Shown: positions 33,660-43,079, counted from the first letter of the stretch. The stretch is 64,000 nt of DNA from CAYVVD01 sp964454975 (GCA_964454975.1 CAYVVD010000005.1:1-64000); one strand, 5' to 3'. Program-made: numbers and translations. Notes: generated from the sequence alone by a model not told the origin.

Positions 33660-33733
33660 TACGCCAGACAGGATTCGAACCTGTGACCCACAGCTTAGAA
33701 GGCTGTTGCTCTATCCTACTGAGCTACTGGCGC
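33660..33733 (-). tRNA. tRNA-Arg (TCT)
   Basis: Reading the minus strand, the acceptor GCGCCAG pairs with CTGGCGT (one G-U), the D-arm is AGCTCAGTAGGATAGAGC, the anticodon stem ACAGC/GCTGT holds loop CTTCTAA (anticodon TCT), and the T-arm is ACAGGTTCGAATCCTGT. The discriminator is A; CCA is not encoded. Confidence 0.96.
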
Positions 33734-33741
33734 ATCAGCTA

Positions 33742-33772
33742 CAAATATAAATGTATCCTTGCAGAAATTCAA
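33742..33772 (-). promoter_or_regulatory. Bacteroidota-type promoter of tRNA-Arg
   Basis: On the minus strand TTG (33770-33772), 20 bases, then TATATTTG (33742-33749), matching the -33 TTG and -7 TAnnTTTG elements. The -7 box ends 8 bases before the tRNA 5' end. Confidence 0.75.
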
Positions 33773-33855
33773 GATTATTTGTATCATTGTAATCTGCTAA
33801 ATTGGATTACAAATAGCAGTGTTAAAGAATAAATTAGAAGTTCGAGATTGAAAAC

Positions 33856-33951
33856 TTGGTCAGGCCGCGCGGCTAAATTCGGCCCAATTCCGCCAGGTCC
33901 GAAAGGAAGCAACGGTAAGTCAGAATTTAGGGTGTTGCGGCCTTTGGCCAT
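33856..33951 (+). ncRNA. ffs: small SRP RNA (4.5S type)
   Basis: About 96 nt folding into one long hairpin: TGGTCAGGCCGC at the 5' side pairs with GCGGCC...GGCCA at the 3' side. The apical Ffh-binding region is GCCAGGTCCGAAAGGAAGCA with a GAAA tetraloop and the symmetric AGG/AGCA internal loop, diagnostic of bacterial SRP RNA. The exact ends are estimated from the pairing. It guides Ffh to membrane-protein ribosome complexes. Confidence 0.93.
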
Positions 33952-34032
33952 TAAAAGCTATCCCCCAAATCCCCTAATATCTCAATTAAAATTGCTATTT
34001 TTGTTTCTTAATGTGAATTCGAAAGGGAAAAT

Positions 34033-35676
34033 GTGAAAAACGGCCAGAAAAGGACGAAAAAAGAAATTATTATTAATGCAACAATTAATGAGGTCAGAGT
34101 TGCCATAACTGAGGATGGAAACCTTGCCGAGTTTTTCATTGAATTGCAGGAATATGAGAATTTAGTTGGAAGCATATATCTGGGCAAAGTAAATAAAATA
34201 GTACAGGGTATTAATGCAGCTTTTATAGATGTTGGATTGAAAAACGATGCTTTTCTGCATTTTTCTGATGTCGATGAATCAATGGAAAATATTATTTTGG
34301 ATGAAGAGGACGAAGAAGAAAAGCAGGAAATTCAACAGAAGAAAACCCGTAAAAAACCAAAAGAACCTGATTCTGCATCAGTAGCTCTTAGAAAAGTTAA
34401 ACCATCTGCAAATAAAAAACTCGTAACATTTCAAACTAAAAGTTCCGGTGAAGTTCATATAAATCTCGAACCGAAGCAGGATGTTATTGTGCAGGTTGTT
34501 AGAGAAGCGTATAGCAATAAAGGTGTAAAGGTAACAACAAAAATTGCTTTACCTGGGCGCTACCTGGTGTTATTGCCGTTCGACAAGATTGTAGGAGCTT
34601 CCAGAAAAATCACTTCCTTCCAGGAAAGGAAGAGACTTAGAAGAATTGCCCGCAGGCTGATGGACGATGACTATGGATGCATTTTAAGGACTGCCGCTAA
34701 AGGAAAAAGTGAAGAGGAGATTAGCAAGGATTTTGAAAACCTGCTTGAAATATGGAAAGGTATTGAGAAAAAAGTTGAAAAAAATAGTAGCCCAGCTTTG
34801 CTTTACCAGGATTTACACCTTGCAAGCAGTATTATCAGGGACTTATTTTCTACTGAAGTTGACAAGGTAATAATTGATTCAAAGAAACTATTTAAAGAAA
34901 TCATAGGTTATTTGAAGGATTACTCACCGCATTTGATTGATAAAGTAATCCTGCACAATGATTCTACTCCGGTTTTTGAGAAATATGGTGTTGAAAAAGA
35001 ACTGAGTAATACTTATAAGAAGAAGGTATTCCTTAAGTCAGGCGGTTCAATTGTTTTCGACCAGACTGAAGCAATGGTAGTTATTGATGTTAATTCCGGA
35101 CGTTCCAGTGAGAGAGAGCAGGAAAGGAATGCTTATAAAACGAATTTCGAAGCAGCAAAAGAGATTGCAAAACAACTCCGACTGAGAGATATTGGTGGTA
35201 TGATTGTGATTGACTTCATAGACATGATGGAAGAATCCAACCGCAAAAAACTCTTTTTTGAGATGAAAAATGAGTTAAGCAGGGATAGAACAAAATTTGT
35301 TGTCTATCCACTGACCCAGCTTGGCCTTCTACAAATAACACGTCAGCGGACTAATCAGAACATAGTCGAAAAAATCAGCGAGACCTGTTCAATGTGCAAT
35401 GGGACAGGAAGGGTAACTTCTAAAATCGTAGTACTTAACAACATTGAACGCTGGTTGAAAAATTTCCGTTCAAATTGCCATGAATTCAGATTAATACTAT
35501 ATATACACCCCAATTTTGCAGAGTATTTGACCGAAGGGACAATTTCCAGGCTTTCAAAATTAATGTTCAAGTATTTCGTTAAAATCAAGGTTCAACAAAA
35601 CGACACCGTATCAATAAATAGCTTTAAGTTCTATTCTGTGAAAAGGCAGAAAGATATAACGAGCGATTACTTATAA
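34033..35676 (+). CDS. rng: ribonuclease G/E family endoribonuclease
   Basis: 547 aa. An S1 domain (about 38-150) contains a Lys/Glu-rich insert (about 88-135). The DNase I-like catalytic region has the Mg ligands Asp352 (VIDVNSGRSS) and Asp394 (GGMIVIDFIDM). The zinc link is Cys452 and Cys455 (TCSMCNGTGRV). It cleaves 5'-monophosphorylated RNA, maturing rRNA and turning over mRNA. The start is GTG at 34033, with AAAGGGA upstream; the ATG two bases earlier reads straight into a stop. A TAnnTTTG box (TATTTTTG, 33996-34003) may be its promoter. Confidence 0.93.
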   Translation: MKNGQKRTKKEIIINATINEVRVAITEDGNLAEFFIELQEYENLVGSIYLGKVNKIVQGINAAFIDVGLKNDAFLHFSDVDESMENIILDEEDEEEKQEIQQKKTRKKPKEPDSASVALRKVKPSANKKLVTFQTKSSGEVHINLEPKQDVIVQVVREAYSNKGVKVTTKIALPGRYLVLLPFDKIVGASRKITSFQERKRLRRIARRLMDDDYGCILRTAAKGKSEEEISKDFENLLEIWKGIEKKVEKNSSPALLYQDLHLASSIIRDLFSTEVDKVIIDSKKLFKEIIGYLKDYSPHLIDKVILHNDSTPVFEKYGVEKELSNTYKKKVFLKSGGSIVFDQTEAMVVIDVNSGRSSEREQERNAYKTNFEAAKEIAKQLRLRDIGGMIVIDFIDMMEESNRKKLFFEMKNELSRDRTKFVVYPLTQLGLLQITRQRTNQNIVEKISETCSMCNGTGRVTSKIVVLNNIERWLKNFRSNCHEFRLILYIHPNFAEYLTEGTISRLSKLMFKYFVKIKVQQNDTVSINSFKFYSVKRQKDITSDYL

Positions 35677-35680
35677 ATCA

Positions 35681-36841
35681 ATGTTCAAAAGAATCTCCAT
35701 CTTAGGCTCAACCGGCTCTATCGGCACCCAAACCTTAGATATTGTCAGGAAGAAACGTGAGCACTTCGGTATAAATTTTCTATCTGCCGGACAAAATATT
35801 GATCTGCTTAATAAGCAATGTAATGAATTCAGCCCTAAAGGTGTTGTAATTAATGATAAAGATGCCTTTGATGAATTTAAAGCTCAATCTAACTTTAGAG
35901 GAAAAATATTATACGGAATTGATGGGCTCAATGAAGCAGCATCATTCAGTGACAACAATCTTATCGTATCATCCCTTGTCGGATTCGCAGGGGTGGAGCC
36001 TACTCTGGCAGCAATTCATGCCGGAATTGACGTGGCTCTTGCAAACAAAGAAACATTAGTCAGCGCAGGACACTTGATTACAGGAGAAGCAAAAAAGTAT
36101 AATGTACAAATCATTGCCGTTGACAGTGAACACAATGCAATTCTCCAGTGCCTGGCAGGAGAAGCTCACAAAGCTATCGAAAAAATTATACTTACTGCAT
36201 CCGGAGGGCCATTCAGAGAGCTTGATATTGAAAAATTCAAGCATATCACCGTTGAGGATGCGTTGAATCATCCGAATTGGTCTATGGGTAAAAAAATTAC
36301 AATTGATTCGGCCACAATGATGAACAAAGGATTCGAAATAATTGAAGCAAAGTGGCTGTTTGATTTGGATATTAGCAAGATTGATGTGTTAATTCACCCT
36401 CAAAGTATCATACATTCATTAGTTCAATTTAAAGATGCATCATTCAAAGCTCAGCTTGGATTGCCGGATATGCGAATACCTATTTCATATGCACTAAGCT
36501 GGCCTGAAAGAATGGAAGTGGATTTGCCTGTACTTGATTTAAGCGAAATTGCCAGGTTTGATTTTCATAAACCGGATTCGGCAAGGTATCCATGTCTTGG
36601 CCTGGCATATCGTGCCCTGGAAATGGATGGTGCCGCAACAGCGATACTCAATGCCGCCAATGAAGTGGCTGTGGATTTATTCCTTAATGGACTTATTCCT
36701 TTTACTGAAATATCCAATATCATTGCTGAAACACTTGATTCAACAAGGTATATGAATGGTATTTCACTTGAAGGAATTATTGAAAGCGACAATGAAGCAA
36801 GGCGATTTGCAAAATCGTTAATTACTACAAAAGTTAATTGA
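35681..36841 (+). CDS. dxr: 1-deoxy-D-xylulose 5-phosphate reductoisomerase
   Basis: 386 aa. Second enzyme of the MEP isoprenoid pathway, NADPH-dependent. The nucleotide-binding motif is ILGSTGSIGTQTLDIV; ALANKETLVSAG, VDSEHNAILQCL (metal Asp and Glu), TASGGPFRE and HPNWSMGKKITIDSATMMNKG are all present. Full length for the family. It begins 4 bases after rng and is followed 10 bases later by rseP, the common dxr-rseP order. Confidence 0.97.
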   Translation: MFKRISILGSTGSIGTQTLDIVRKKREHFGINFLSAGQNIDLLNKQCNEFSPKGVVINDKDAFDEFKAQSNFRGKILYGIDGLNEAASFSDNNLIVSSLVGFAGVEPTLAAIHAGIDVALANKETLVSAGHLITGEAKKYNVQIIAVDSEHNAILQCLAGEAHKAIEKIILTASGGPFRELDIEKFKHITVEDALNHPNWSMGKKITIDSATMMNKGFEIIEAKWLFDLDISKIDVLIHPQSIIHSLVQFKDASFKAQLGLPDMRIPISYALSWPERMEVDLPVLDLSEIARFDFHKPDSARYPCLGLAYRALEMDGAATAILNAANEVAVDLFLNGLIPFTEISNIIAETLDSTRYMNGISLEGIIESDNEARRFAKSLITTKVN

Positions 36842-36851
36842 TGGAATTGAG

Positions 36852-38210
36852 ATGGAATTTATTGAAAGCTTGTTCTATTTTATCATAGTAATCGGGATTC
36901 TTGTTGTCATCCACGAATTCGGGCATTTTATCGCTGCCAGGATGACCGGCATGAGGGCCGAAATTTTTGCTGTAGGTATGGGCGCCAGAATACTTGGGTG
37001 GAATAAGATCACCGGATTTTCTTTTGGCAAATTACCTGATGACTGGGAAGGAGGCGAACATACTGATTACAGGTTGTGTCTCTTCCCTATTGGTGGATAT
37101 GTTAAGGTGTCTGGGATGATTGATGAGAGTATGGACACTGATTACGCTTCTTCTGAACCCCAACCCTGGGAATTTCGTTCGAAAAATTACTGGCAAAAGG
37201 CATTTGTGCTAAGCGCCGGCGTATTGATGAATATATTTCTTGCTGTTATAATATTCGCCTCGCTTGTTTATTTACAGGGTGAGCACAAGCTTGCTACAAC
37301 AGAGATATACAAAGTCAATAACAATACTGTCGGTTCAAAAATTGGATTTTTGCCTGGTGACAGGGTCTTGTATGTTGCTGATACTGAAGTATTTACATGG
37401 GATGAATTTTATGGCGCATTATTAACAAGCAACATTGGTGAGAGCAGATCAATCACAGTATTAAGAAACAAGAAACAAACAACTTTAGAAGCCGATGGAA
37501 AGGATCTTATTGATATAATGTCCGGTAATAAAGAGCTTGGCCTTACAGCCGGTGGCATATCTGTTTATATCGCTGAAATGGTTTCTGGTCAAAATGCAGA
37601 AAAGTATGGTCTGCAGGCCGGCGACACAATCAAAACAGTCAATGGAGTAGATGTTAACAATGCAACAGTCCTTCAGACTACATTGCAAAATCATAAAGAT
37701 AAGGAAGTTAACCTGGGAATTGTTCGTTCAGGGGAATTAATCACTAAAAATGTAAAAACCAATACCGGTGGGCAAATCGGAGTCCGGCTCGGTTTTGCAC
37801 CAATAATAACAGTAGATTATAATATAATTGATGCCGTGTTATACGGATTTAATGAATCATTCCGAACACTTGATTTATTAATACAAACAATAAGAAATAT
37901 AATAGTTGGCAAAGCTTCTTTTCAGCAAAGTATTGGCGGCCCGATTATGATTGCGAAACAGGCATCTGCAACAGCTGATATGGGTATAGCAAGCTTTTCC
38001 AGGTTTATCGCGATGCTCTCGATGTCTCTTGCATTTATTAATATACTTCCCTTTCCTGCATTAGATGGTGGGCATCTGATTTTTGTATCACTCGAATCCG
38101 CTATAAGAAGGGAATTGCCTTTGAAAATAAAAATGGCAATCCAACAGGCAGGATTCGTGATTCTCATTTTATTTATGGTCTATATTTTTTATATTGACAT
38201 TATGCGTTAG
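36852..38210 (+). CDS. rseP: RseP-type site-2 protease
   Basis: 452 aa. An intramembrane zinc metalloprotease: HEFGH (His21, Glu22, His25) in the first helix, the third zinc ligand in NILPFPALDGGH near the C-terminus, and two PDZ-like domains between (about 130-330, e.g. IGFLPGDRVLYV and YGLQAGDTIKTVNG). It usually completes cleavage of membrane anti-sigma factors, so the anti-sigma at 18923-19588 is a candidate substrate. A Trp/Glu-rich insertion after the first helix (about 55-100) is typical of the Bacteroidota form. Confidence 0.95.
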   Translation: MEFIESLFYFIIVIGILVVIHEFGHFIAARMTGMRAEIFAVGMGARILGWNKITGFSFGKLPDDWEGGEHTDYRLCLFPIGGYVKVSGMIDESMDTDYASSEPQPWEFRSKNYWQKAFVLSAGVLMNIFLAVIIFASLVYLQGEHKLATTEIYKVNNNTVGSKIGFLPGDRVLYVADTEVFTWDEFYGALLTSNIGESRSITVLRNKKQTTLEADGKDLIDIMSGNKELGLTAGGISVYIAEMVSGQNAEKYGLQAGDTIKTVNGVDVNNATVLQTTLQNHKDKEVNLGIVRSGELITKNVKTNTGGQIGVRLGFAPIITVDYNIIDAVLYGFNESFRTLDLLIQTIRNIIVGKASFQQSIGGPIMIAKQASATADMGIASFSRFIAMLSMSLAFINILPFPALDGGHLIFVSLESAIRRELPLKIKMAIQQAGFVILILFMVYIFYIDIMR

Positions 38211-38270
38211 GCTTTGTGAAGTCCCCCCGCACGATTATATTGCTAACAGTTAAAAACAACTGTAGCAAAA

Positions 38271-39038
38271 ATGAAAATATTAGTTTCGAACGACGACGGG
38301 ATAGATTCACCGGGAATATATTCCTTGGTGCATGAACTCAGAAAATTAGGTATTGTTACTGTGGTGGCGCCGGACAGGCAGCAAAGCGCCGTGGGGCATG
38401 CTCTTTCTGTTTCCAAACCACTGCGGGTAACCAAGTTTCACCGCAATGGGGAAATGTTTGGTTATTCTATAACCGGCACTCCGAGCGATTGCGTTAAGCT
38501 GGCATTATCGTACCTGCTTGATGAAAAACCAGACATTTTGGTGTCAGGAATTAATCACGGGCAGAATACTTCAATAAACATTTTGTATTCGGGTACGGTT
38601 TCGGCTGCAACGGAAGGTATGTTAATGGGAATACCTTCTATGGCCGTCTCTCTTGCTTCGCATAGTTTATCTGCTGATTGCAGCTATGCAGCTGAAGTCA
38701 GCAGGGAACTTGCAGCAAAACTACCTGATCTCGAGTTGCCAAGAGGAACTTTACTAAACGTAAATGTACCTTCTATGCCGGGAGATCAGATTAAAGGAAT
38801 AAAAGTAACTCCGCATTCAAAGGCAATTTGGAATGACAGATATGAGAAAAGAACAGACCCATTTGGCAGGGAGTATTTTTGGTTCGCAGGTGAATACCTT
38901 GTTGAGAAAGATGGTAGTGAATTCTCTGATGATATTGCCATTTTAAATGGATACGTTTCCATAACGCCAATTCACTACAACTTTACTAATTACGAGGCCC
39001 TGCCTGTAATTAAAGAACTTGAAAAAATCAAAAAGTGA
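38271..39038 (+). CDS. surE: 5'/3'-nucleotidase SurE
   Basis: 255 aa. A metal-dependent nucleoside 5'-monophosphatase used in stationary-phase survival. The active site is NDDGIDSPG (Asp-Asp), followed by GTPSDCVKLAL, the metal Asn in SGINHGQNTS and YSGTVSAATEG. Full length. It comes 60 bases after rseP and 4 bases before the next ORF, so it starts or joins the signalling cassette that follows. Confidence 0.96.
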   Translation: MKILVSNDDGIDSPGIYSLVHELRKLGIVTVVAPDRQQSAVGHALSVSKPLRVTKFHRNGEMFGYSITGTPSDCVKLALSYLLDEKPDILVSGINHGQNTSINILYSGTVSAATEGMLMGIPSMAVSLASHSLSADCSYAAEVSRELAAKLPDLELPRGTLLNVNVPSMPGDQIKGIKVTPHSKAIWNDRYEKRTDPFGREYFWFAGEYLVEKDGSEFSDDIAILNGYVSITPIHYNFTNYEALPVIKELEKIKK

Positions 39039-39042
39039 TACT

Positions 39043-39378
39043 ATGGGAAAAGTGATTGTTATTGACAAAGCAGAACAAGGGATGATCCTTGATGAGCCAA
39101 TTTTGAATAATTTTGGACAAACATTACTCCCCTCCGGTATAGAGCTTTCCCAAAACCATATTAATATGCTGAAAGCCTGGAATATCAATAGCCTTTCTAT
39201 CAGGACTGACTCCAGCGGCGAACCTGAGTACTCAAAAGAAATGAAACGAATAGCAGAAAAATACATAAGGCAGGTAATAGAGTGGGAACCTGAGTATCCT
39301 CAAGAGAAAGATATATTTAATATTGCTTTATACGCCTTTATTGATACAAATCTAAGGAGGAATGAAAGCAATGATTAA
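39043..39378 (+). CDS. small protein resembling the N-terminal domain of HD-GYP/HDOD signalling proteins
   Basis: 111 aa from ATG 39043; an earlier in-frame TTG at 39019 would overlap surE. The N-terminal half reads AEQGMILDEPILNNFGQTLLPSGIELSQNHINMLKAW, the beta-rich module often found in front of HD-GYP domains ('...LLPAGT.L...L...GI'). The C-terminal half is helical. It sits directly upstream of, and overlaps, the HDOD gene, which suggests a split signalling protein. Function unknown. Confidence 0.65.
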   Translation: MGKVIVIDKAEQGMILDEPILNNFGQTLLPSGIELSQNHINMLKAWNINSLSIRTDSSGEPEYSKEMKRIAEKYIRQVIEWEPEYPQEKDIFNIALYAFIDTNLRRNESND

Positions 39379-40222
39379 TGTGGACAATATGCTTCAGAGG
39401 CTGGAAGAATTTCCTACCTTACCTACAATTTATACAAAATTAACTAACGTAATGTCAAACCCACGCGCTACAGCTTCTGACGTGGCGGAAATAATCTCCA
39501 AGGATCAGTCGGCTGCTTCGAAAGTGCTTAAAGTTGCAAACTCTTCTTTCTATGGTTTCAGGGGAAAAATCAATAATATTACACAGTCAATAATCTACCT
39601 TGGATTTGAAGAAATTAAAAACCTTGTAGTTGCGCTTTCAATTATTGATATTTTTGATGAAAATGATGAGGATGAAATTCTCACTCCAATGAACTTATGG
39701 AAACATTCAATTGCTGTGGGTGTTTTATCAAGAATCATTGGTAAGCAGATTAAGTCTCCTGATTTGGAAAATTACTTTCTTGCCGGTGTACTTCATGATA
39801 TCGGCAAATTATTTTTATTTAAGTACTTTAAAAAGGAATATGTTGAAGTTGCAAAGCATTCACTCGACAATAAAACAACTCTATGGGCATCAGAAAAGAA
39901 GTTATTGGGGATTACCCATACAGTTCTTGGGGAATTAATTGCAGAAAGATGGAAATTACCATTGAACATCAGACAGGCAATTTCAGGTCACCACTCTCCA
40001 CTTGTTGAGACAAATTATGATTCTCTAACAATGTGCGTCCATCTGTCGAATATTATTGCTTTGTTGACAGGGAGAGGAATAATCCCTCAGCAAATGGTTC
40101 ACAGGCCCAATACAGATCTTTGGGAACATCTTGATATACCTGATGGATTTTTTACTTCTAACTATGCAAAAATTCGTGTAGAAATTGATGAATCAGTTAA
40201 TTTACTTATGAAATTCAAGTGA
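39371..40222 (+). CDS. HDOD-domain protein
   Basis: About 283 aa from ATG 39371. The ATG at 39362 is only one base from the SD AAGGAGG, while this one is about 10 bases away, so it is preferred. The HDOD domain fills most of the length (FPTLPTIYTKLTNVM, SKVLKVANSSFYGF, FLAGVLHDIGKLFLF, GHHSPL). Unlike many HDOD proteins, the HD pair (HDIGK) and a later HH are retained, so catalysis is conceivable. HDOD proteins commonly work with two-component systems. The next gene is a histidine kinase, 6 bases downstream. Confidence 0.88.
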   Translation: MINVDNMLQRLEEFPTLPTIYTKLTNVMSNPRATASDVAEIISKDQSAASKVLKVANSSFYGFRGKINNITQSIIYLGFEEIKNLVVALSIIDIFDENDEDEILTPMNLWKHSIAVGVLSRIIGKQIKSPDLENYFLAGVLHDIGKLFLFKYFKKEYVEVAKHSLDNKTTLWASEKKLLGITHTVLGELIAERWKLPLNIRQAISGHHSPLVETNYDSLTMCVHLSNIIALLTGRGIIPQQMVHRPNTDLWEHLDIPDGFFTSNYAKIRVEIDESVNLLMKFK

Positions 40223-40228
40223 CAGAAA

Positions 40229-41926
40229 TTGAATTTGAATTCTTTTATAGATTCGATACACTCTTTAGTCAGTTCCAGATTAAAACCTTATGAATACACC
40301 GGATTTATAAGAAAATTCCTCAGTTGCTTTAAAATGCTCGGGAACACCGAATTTATTACTTATTATGCAATTGATGAAAAAAACTATGAATTCAATTTTG
40401 AACAATGCGTCCCTGAAGCATTTGAAGGTATTTGTCATGATTCTTACCAACGATTGCTTGAATCAGGAAACATAAGCTCCTCGCTCAAAAACTCAACAGC
40501 AACTATTTTAAATGAACCGGAAGATAAATTATACCTGGTTGTCCTTCCAGTAATTTCGAGCGAAATGTTCAACGGGCTTGTAATTATAAAATTTTTGAAT
40601 GATGACGGATATTTAGACTCCCCTCTTACTTTAAAGATATTTATGCTTGCCACTGAACTGATGGCGGGCATGCTTGAGCGAAACAGTTTGAAGTTAAGAG
40701 TTATGAACCTCAAAGAGGTTATGGAGCAAAAAATAGCCGCCAAAACTATTTCACTTACCAAATCACATCGCGATCTTAACGATATAATTAATTCCGTTGA
40801 AACCGGCATTCTTGTAATTGACAACAAGACAAACAAAATATTAAGAGCAAATAATACTGCTTCAAGCATCCTCGAAGTAGGGATTGATATACTTGTCGAA
40901 GCCGATGCCGGATTGTACCTTGAAATGGATGATGACGACATTTTCAATAAGAATGGGTTTGAGTCCAGGGTATTCAACAGCAGGAGCAAACAAGTGCCGG
41001 TTTTCAGGTCGGTTTCGATGATTAATTATGAAAACCGGCTATGCAGATTTGAGAGTTTTTTTGATATTTCCAAGCATAAAGATTCTGAATCCGCATTAAG
41101 AAAAGCAAATGAAATACTGGAATTAAAAGTACAGGAACGCACTGAAGAACTCTCTGTGCTTATTCACAAACTGAAAAATGAGATTGCTGAAAGGAAAATT
41201 GCCGAGATTGAAATCCGTAAGATGTTTGAAAAGGAAAAGGAACTTAATGAGCTAAAATCACGTTTTGTAAGTATGGTTTCACATGAGTTTCGCACTCCGC
41301 TTACAGTTATTAAATCTGCAGCACAAATATTAACAAAATTCAAAGGTAAAATATCTCTTGGCGATAAAGATGAATATCTTTCCAGGATTGTAAACACAGT
41401 CGATTTCATGACTGACCTGATTGAAAATGTAATTTTCATAGGAAAGCCCACTGTTAATTCCTCCCCTTCCCAAACTCCCGAATATAACATTGTTGAACTG
41501 TGCGATTCAATATTAGATGAAATTAAAACCAGCTTTAGTAGTAATAGAGAGATATTATTCACTTACAGCAACCCAAATATTACAGTTAGTTACGATCAGA
41601 AATTAATCCGGCTCATTTTGATTAATTTGCTGTCTAATGCTGTGAAATATTCTGAAGAAAATACTAAAGTTGATTTGGTTATTTCACAGGAAGATAGCAA
41701 ATTATACATTTGTGTCAGGGACAGGGGAATTGGTATCCCTCCGGAAGAGCAGGAGAAAATATTTGACTTGTTTTACAGGGCAGCCAATGTTGGTTCTATT
41801 TTAGGAACAGGCTTAGGAATGCCTGTAATTCTCCAGTCACTCAGTTTGCTGAATGGTTCGATTGAAATTGATAGTAAAGTTGAAAATGGAAGTGAATTCA
41901 AGGTGCAATTGCCATTAGGGAATTAA
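40229..41926 (+). CDS. soluble histidine kinase with GAF-like and PAS domains
   Basis: 565 aa, no membrane segment. A GAF-like N-terminus (about 20-150) leads into a coiled coil, a PAS domain (about 183-285), a second coiled coil (ERTEELSVLIHKLKNEI) and HisKA with His352 (SMVSHEFRTPLTVI). The ATPase has LLSNAVKY, DRGIGIP and GTGLGMPV. The start is probably TTG at 40229, 6 bases after the HDOD stop; no ATG is near. Its stop overlaps the ATG of the receiver-first kinase (TAATG), so the two are coupled and may form a relay. Confidence 0.9.
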   Translation: MNLNSFIDSIHSLVSSRLKPYEYTGFIRKFLSCFKMLGNTEFITYYAIDEKNYEFNFEQCVPEAFEGICHDSYQRLLESGNISSSLKNSTATILNEPEDKLYLVVLPVISSEMFNGLVIIKFLNDDGYLDSPLTLKIFMLATELMAGMLERNSLKLRVMNLKEVMEQKIAAKTISLTKSHRDLNDIINSVETGILVIDNKTNKILRANNTASSILEVGIDILVEADAGLYLEMDDDDIFNKNGFESRVFNSRSKQVPVFRSVSMINYENRLCRFESFFDISKHKDSESALRKANEILELKVQERTEELSVLIHKLKNEIAERKIAEIEIRKMFEKEKELNELKSRFVSMVSHEFRTPLTVIKSAAQILTKFKGKISLGDKDEYLSRIVNTVDFMTDLIENVIFIGKPTVNSSPSQTPEYNIVELCDSILDEIKTSFSSNREILFTYSNPNITVSYDQKLIRLILINLLSNAVKYSEENTKVDLVISQEDSKLYICVRDRGIGIPPEEQEKIFDLFYRAANVGSILGTGLGMPVILQSLSLLNGSIEIDSKVENGSEFKVQLPLGN

Positions 41927-43032
41927 TGACTAAAAATCTAATTCTGGTTGTAGAAGATGATGAAACCATCCGCAAGGATATTTGCCTTTCCCTGCGTTTG
42001 AATGATTATATTGTAGTAGAAGCAGAGAATGGTTCAATGGCTCTCGAAATCGCTTTAAATCATACACCTGACCTTGTAATATCTGATATCCTAATGCCGG
42101 AAATGGACGGCTACACACTTCTTAAAGAGATGCAGTCCAATGAAGAAACTAGGACAATCCCCTTCTTGTTCCTGACTGCTCGAACCGCTCGTGAAGATGT
42201 CCGTAATGGAATGACACTTGGGGCTGATGATTTTATCACCAAACCCTTCGATATTGATGAACTGATTAATTCTGTAGATACAAGGCTAAGGAAGAAAGAG
42301 AACATTCGAACTGAATCTGAAGTAAAATTTGAGCAGCTTCGTTCATCAATTAGCATGTCCCTCCCCCATGAAATCCGCACACCCTTGAATGTGATTATGG
42401 GACTGAGCGAATTTCTTCTGAATAATTTCGACAAAACATCCCAGAAAGATGCCAAGGATATGCTTCGGAATATCTGTGAGGACAGCAAAAGGCTCAACAG
42501 GTTTTTTGAGAACTACCTTTTCTACGCAAATCTCGAGGTAATCAGCCAGACAGAAGGGGAATTGGAAAAGCTCACCAATAGCGTAACTCATCTTGCTGAT
42601 TATGTAATCAAAGACGTAGTCATGCACCATGCGGGAAATACCGGCCGGACATTTGATGTTGAACTCGAGCTTGCTGAGGCTTCGATCCGGATGTCTTATG
42701 ACAACCTTTCAAAGCTGATATTTGAAATTTGTGACAATAGCTTCAAATTTTCAGAGCGTGGAAGCAAAGTAGAAATAAACTCAATAATTGAGAATGAATT
42801 CTACAGTATTTGCTTTAAGGATTACGGCAGAGGAATGGAAAAAGAGCAGATACGCGATATTGGTGCTTACATGCAGTTCGGAAGACGCATCTATGAGCAG
42901 CAGGGATCCGGGCTTGGCTTCGAAATAGTTAAAAGAATCTCAGAGCTGCACAAGGGCATCCTCGAGATAAAAAGCGAACCCGGAAGCTACACCGAAGTAA
43001 CAGTAAAACTCCCTATTGCAGCAGAAGATTAA
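41926..43032 (+). CDS. receiver-first histidine kinase (REC-HK), short form
   Basis: 368 aa. Receiver 1-122 with DD at 11-12, phospho-Asp54 (SDILMPEMDG), Thr84 and Lys106 (FITKPF). A short linker leads to His148 (SLPHEIRTPLNVI) and an ATPase with EICDNSFKF, DYGRGM and GSGLGFEIV. Paralogue of the protein at 13923-15005: same length class, domain order and the C-terminal IGAY-QF...EQQGSGLG stretch. Last gene of the cassette surE, small protein, HDOD, kinase, REC-HK. Confidence 0.9.
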   Translation: MTKNLILVVEDDETIRKDICLSLRLNDYIVVEAENGSMALEIALNHTPDLVISDILMPEMDGYTLLKEMQSNEETRTIPFLFLTARTAREDVRNGMTLGADDFITKPFDIDELINSVDTRLRKKENIRTESEVKFEQLRSSISMSLPHEIRTPLNVIMGLSEFLLNNFDKTSQKDAKDMLRNICEDSKRLNRFFENYLFYANLEVISQTEGELEKLTNSVTHLADYVIKDVVMHHAGNTGRTFDVELELAEASIRMSYDNLSKLIFEICDNSFKFSERGSKVEINSIIENEFYSICFKDYGRGMEKEQIRDIGAYMQFGRRIYEQQGSGLGFEIVKRISELHKGILEIKSEPGSYTEVTVKLPIAAED

Positions 43033-43079
43033 AAATTACCGGAGTCCCACTAGGAGATTTTCATCTCGCTTAAATTAAT

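Noticed and set aside
33848..34036. Plus-strand ORF of 62 codons
   Set aside because: It lies over the SRP RNA, whose folded structure and Ffh-binding loop explain the sequence.
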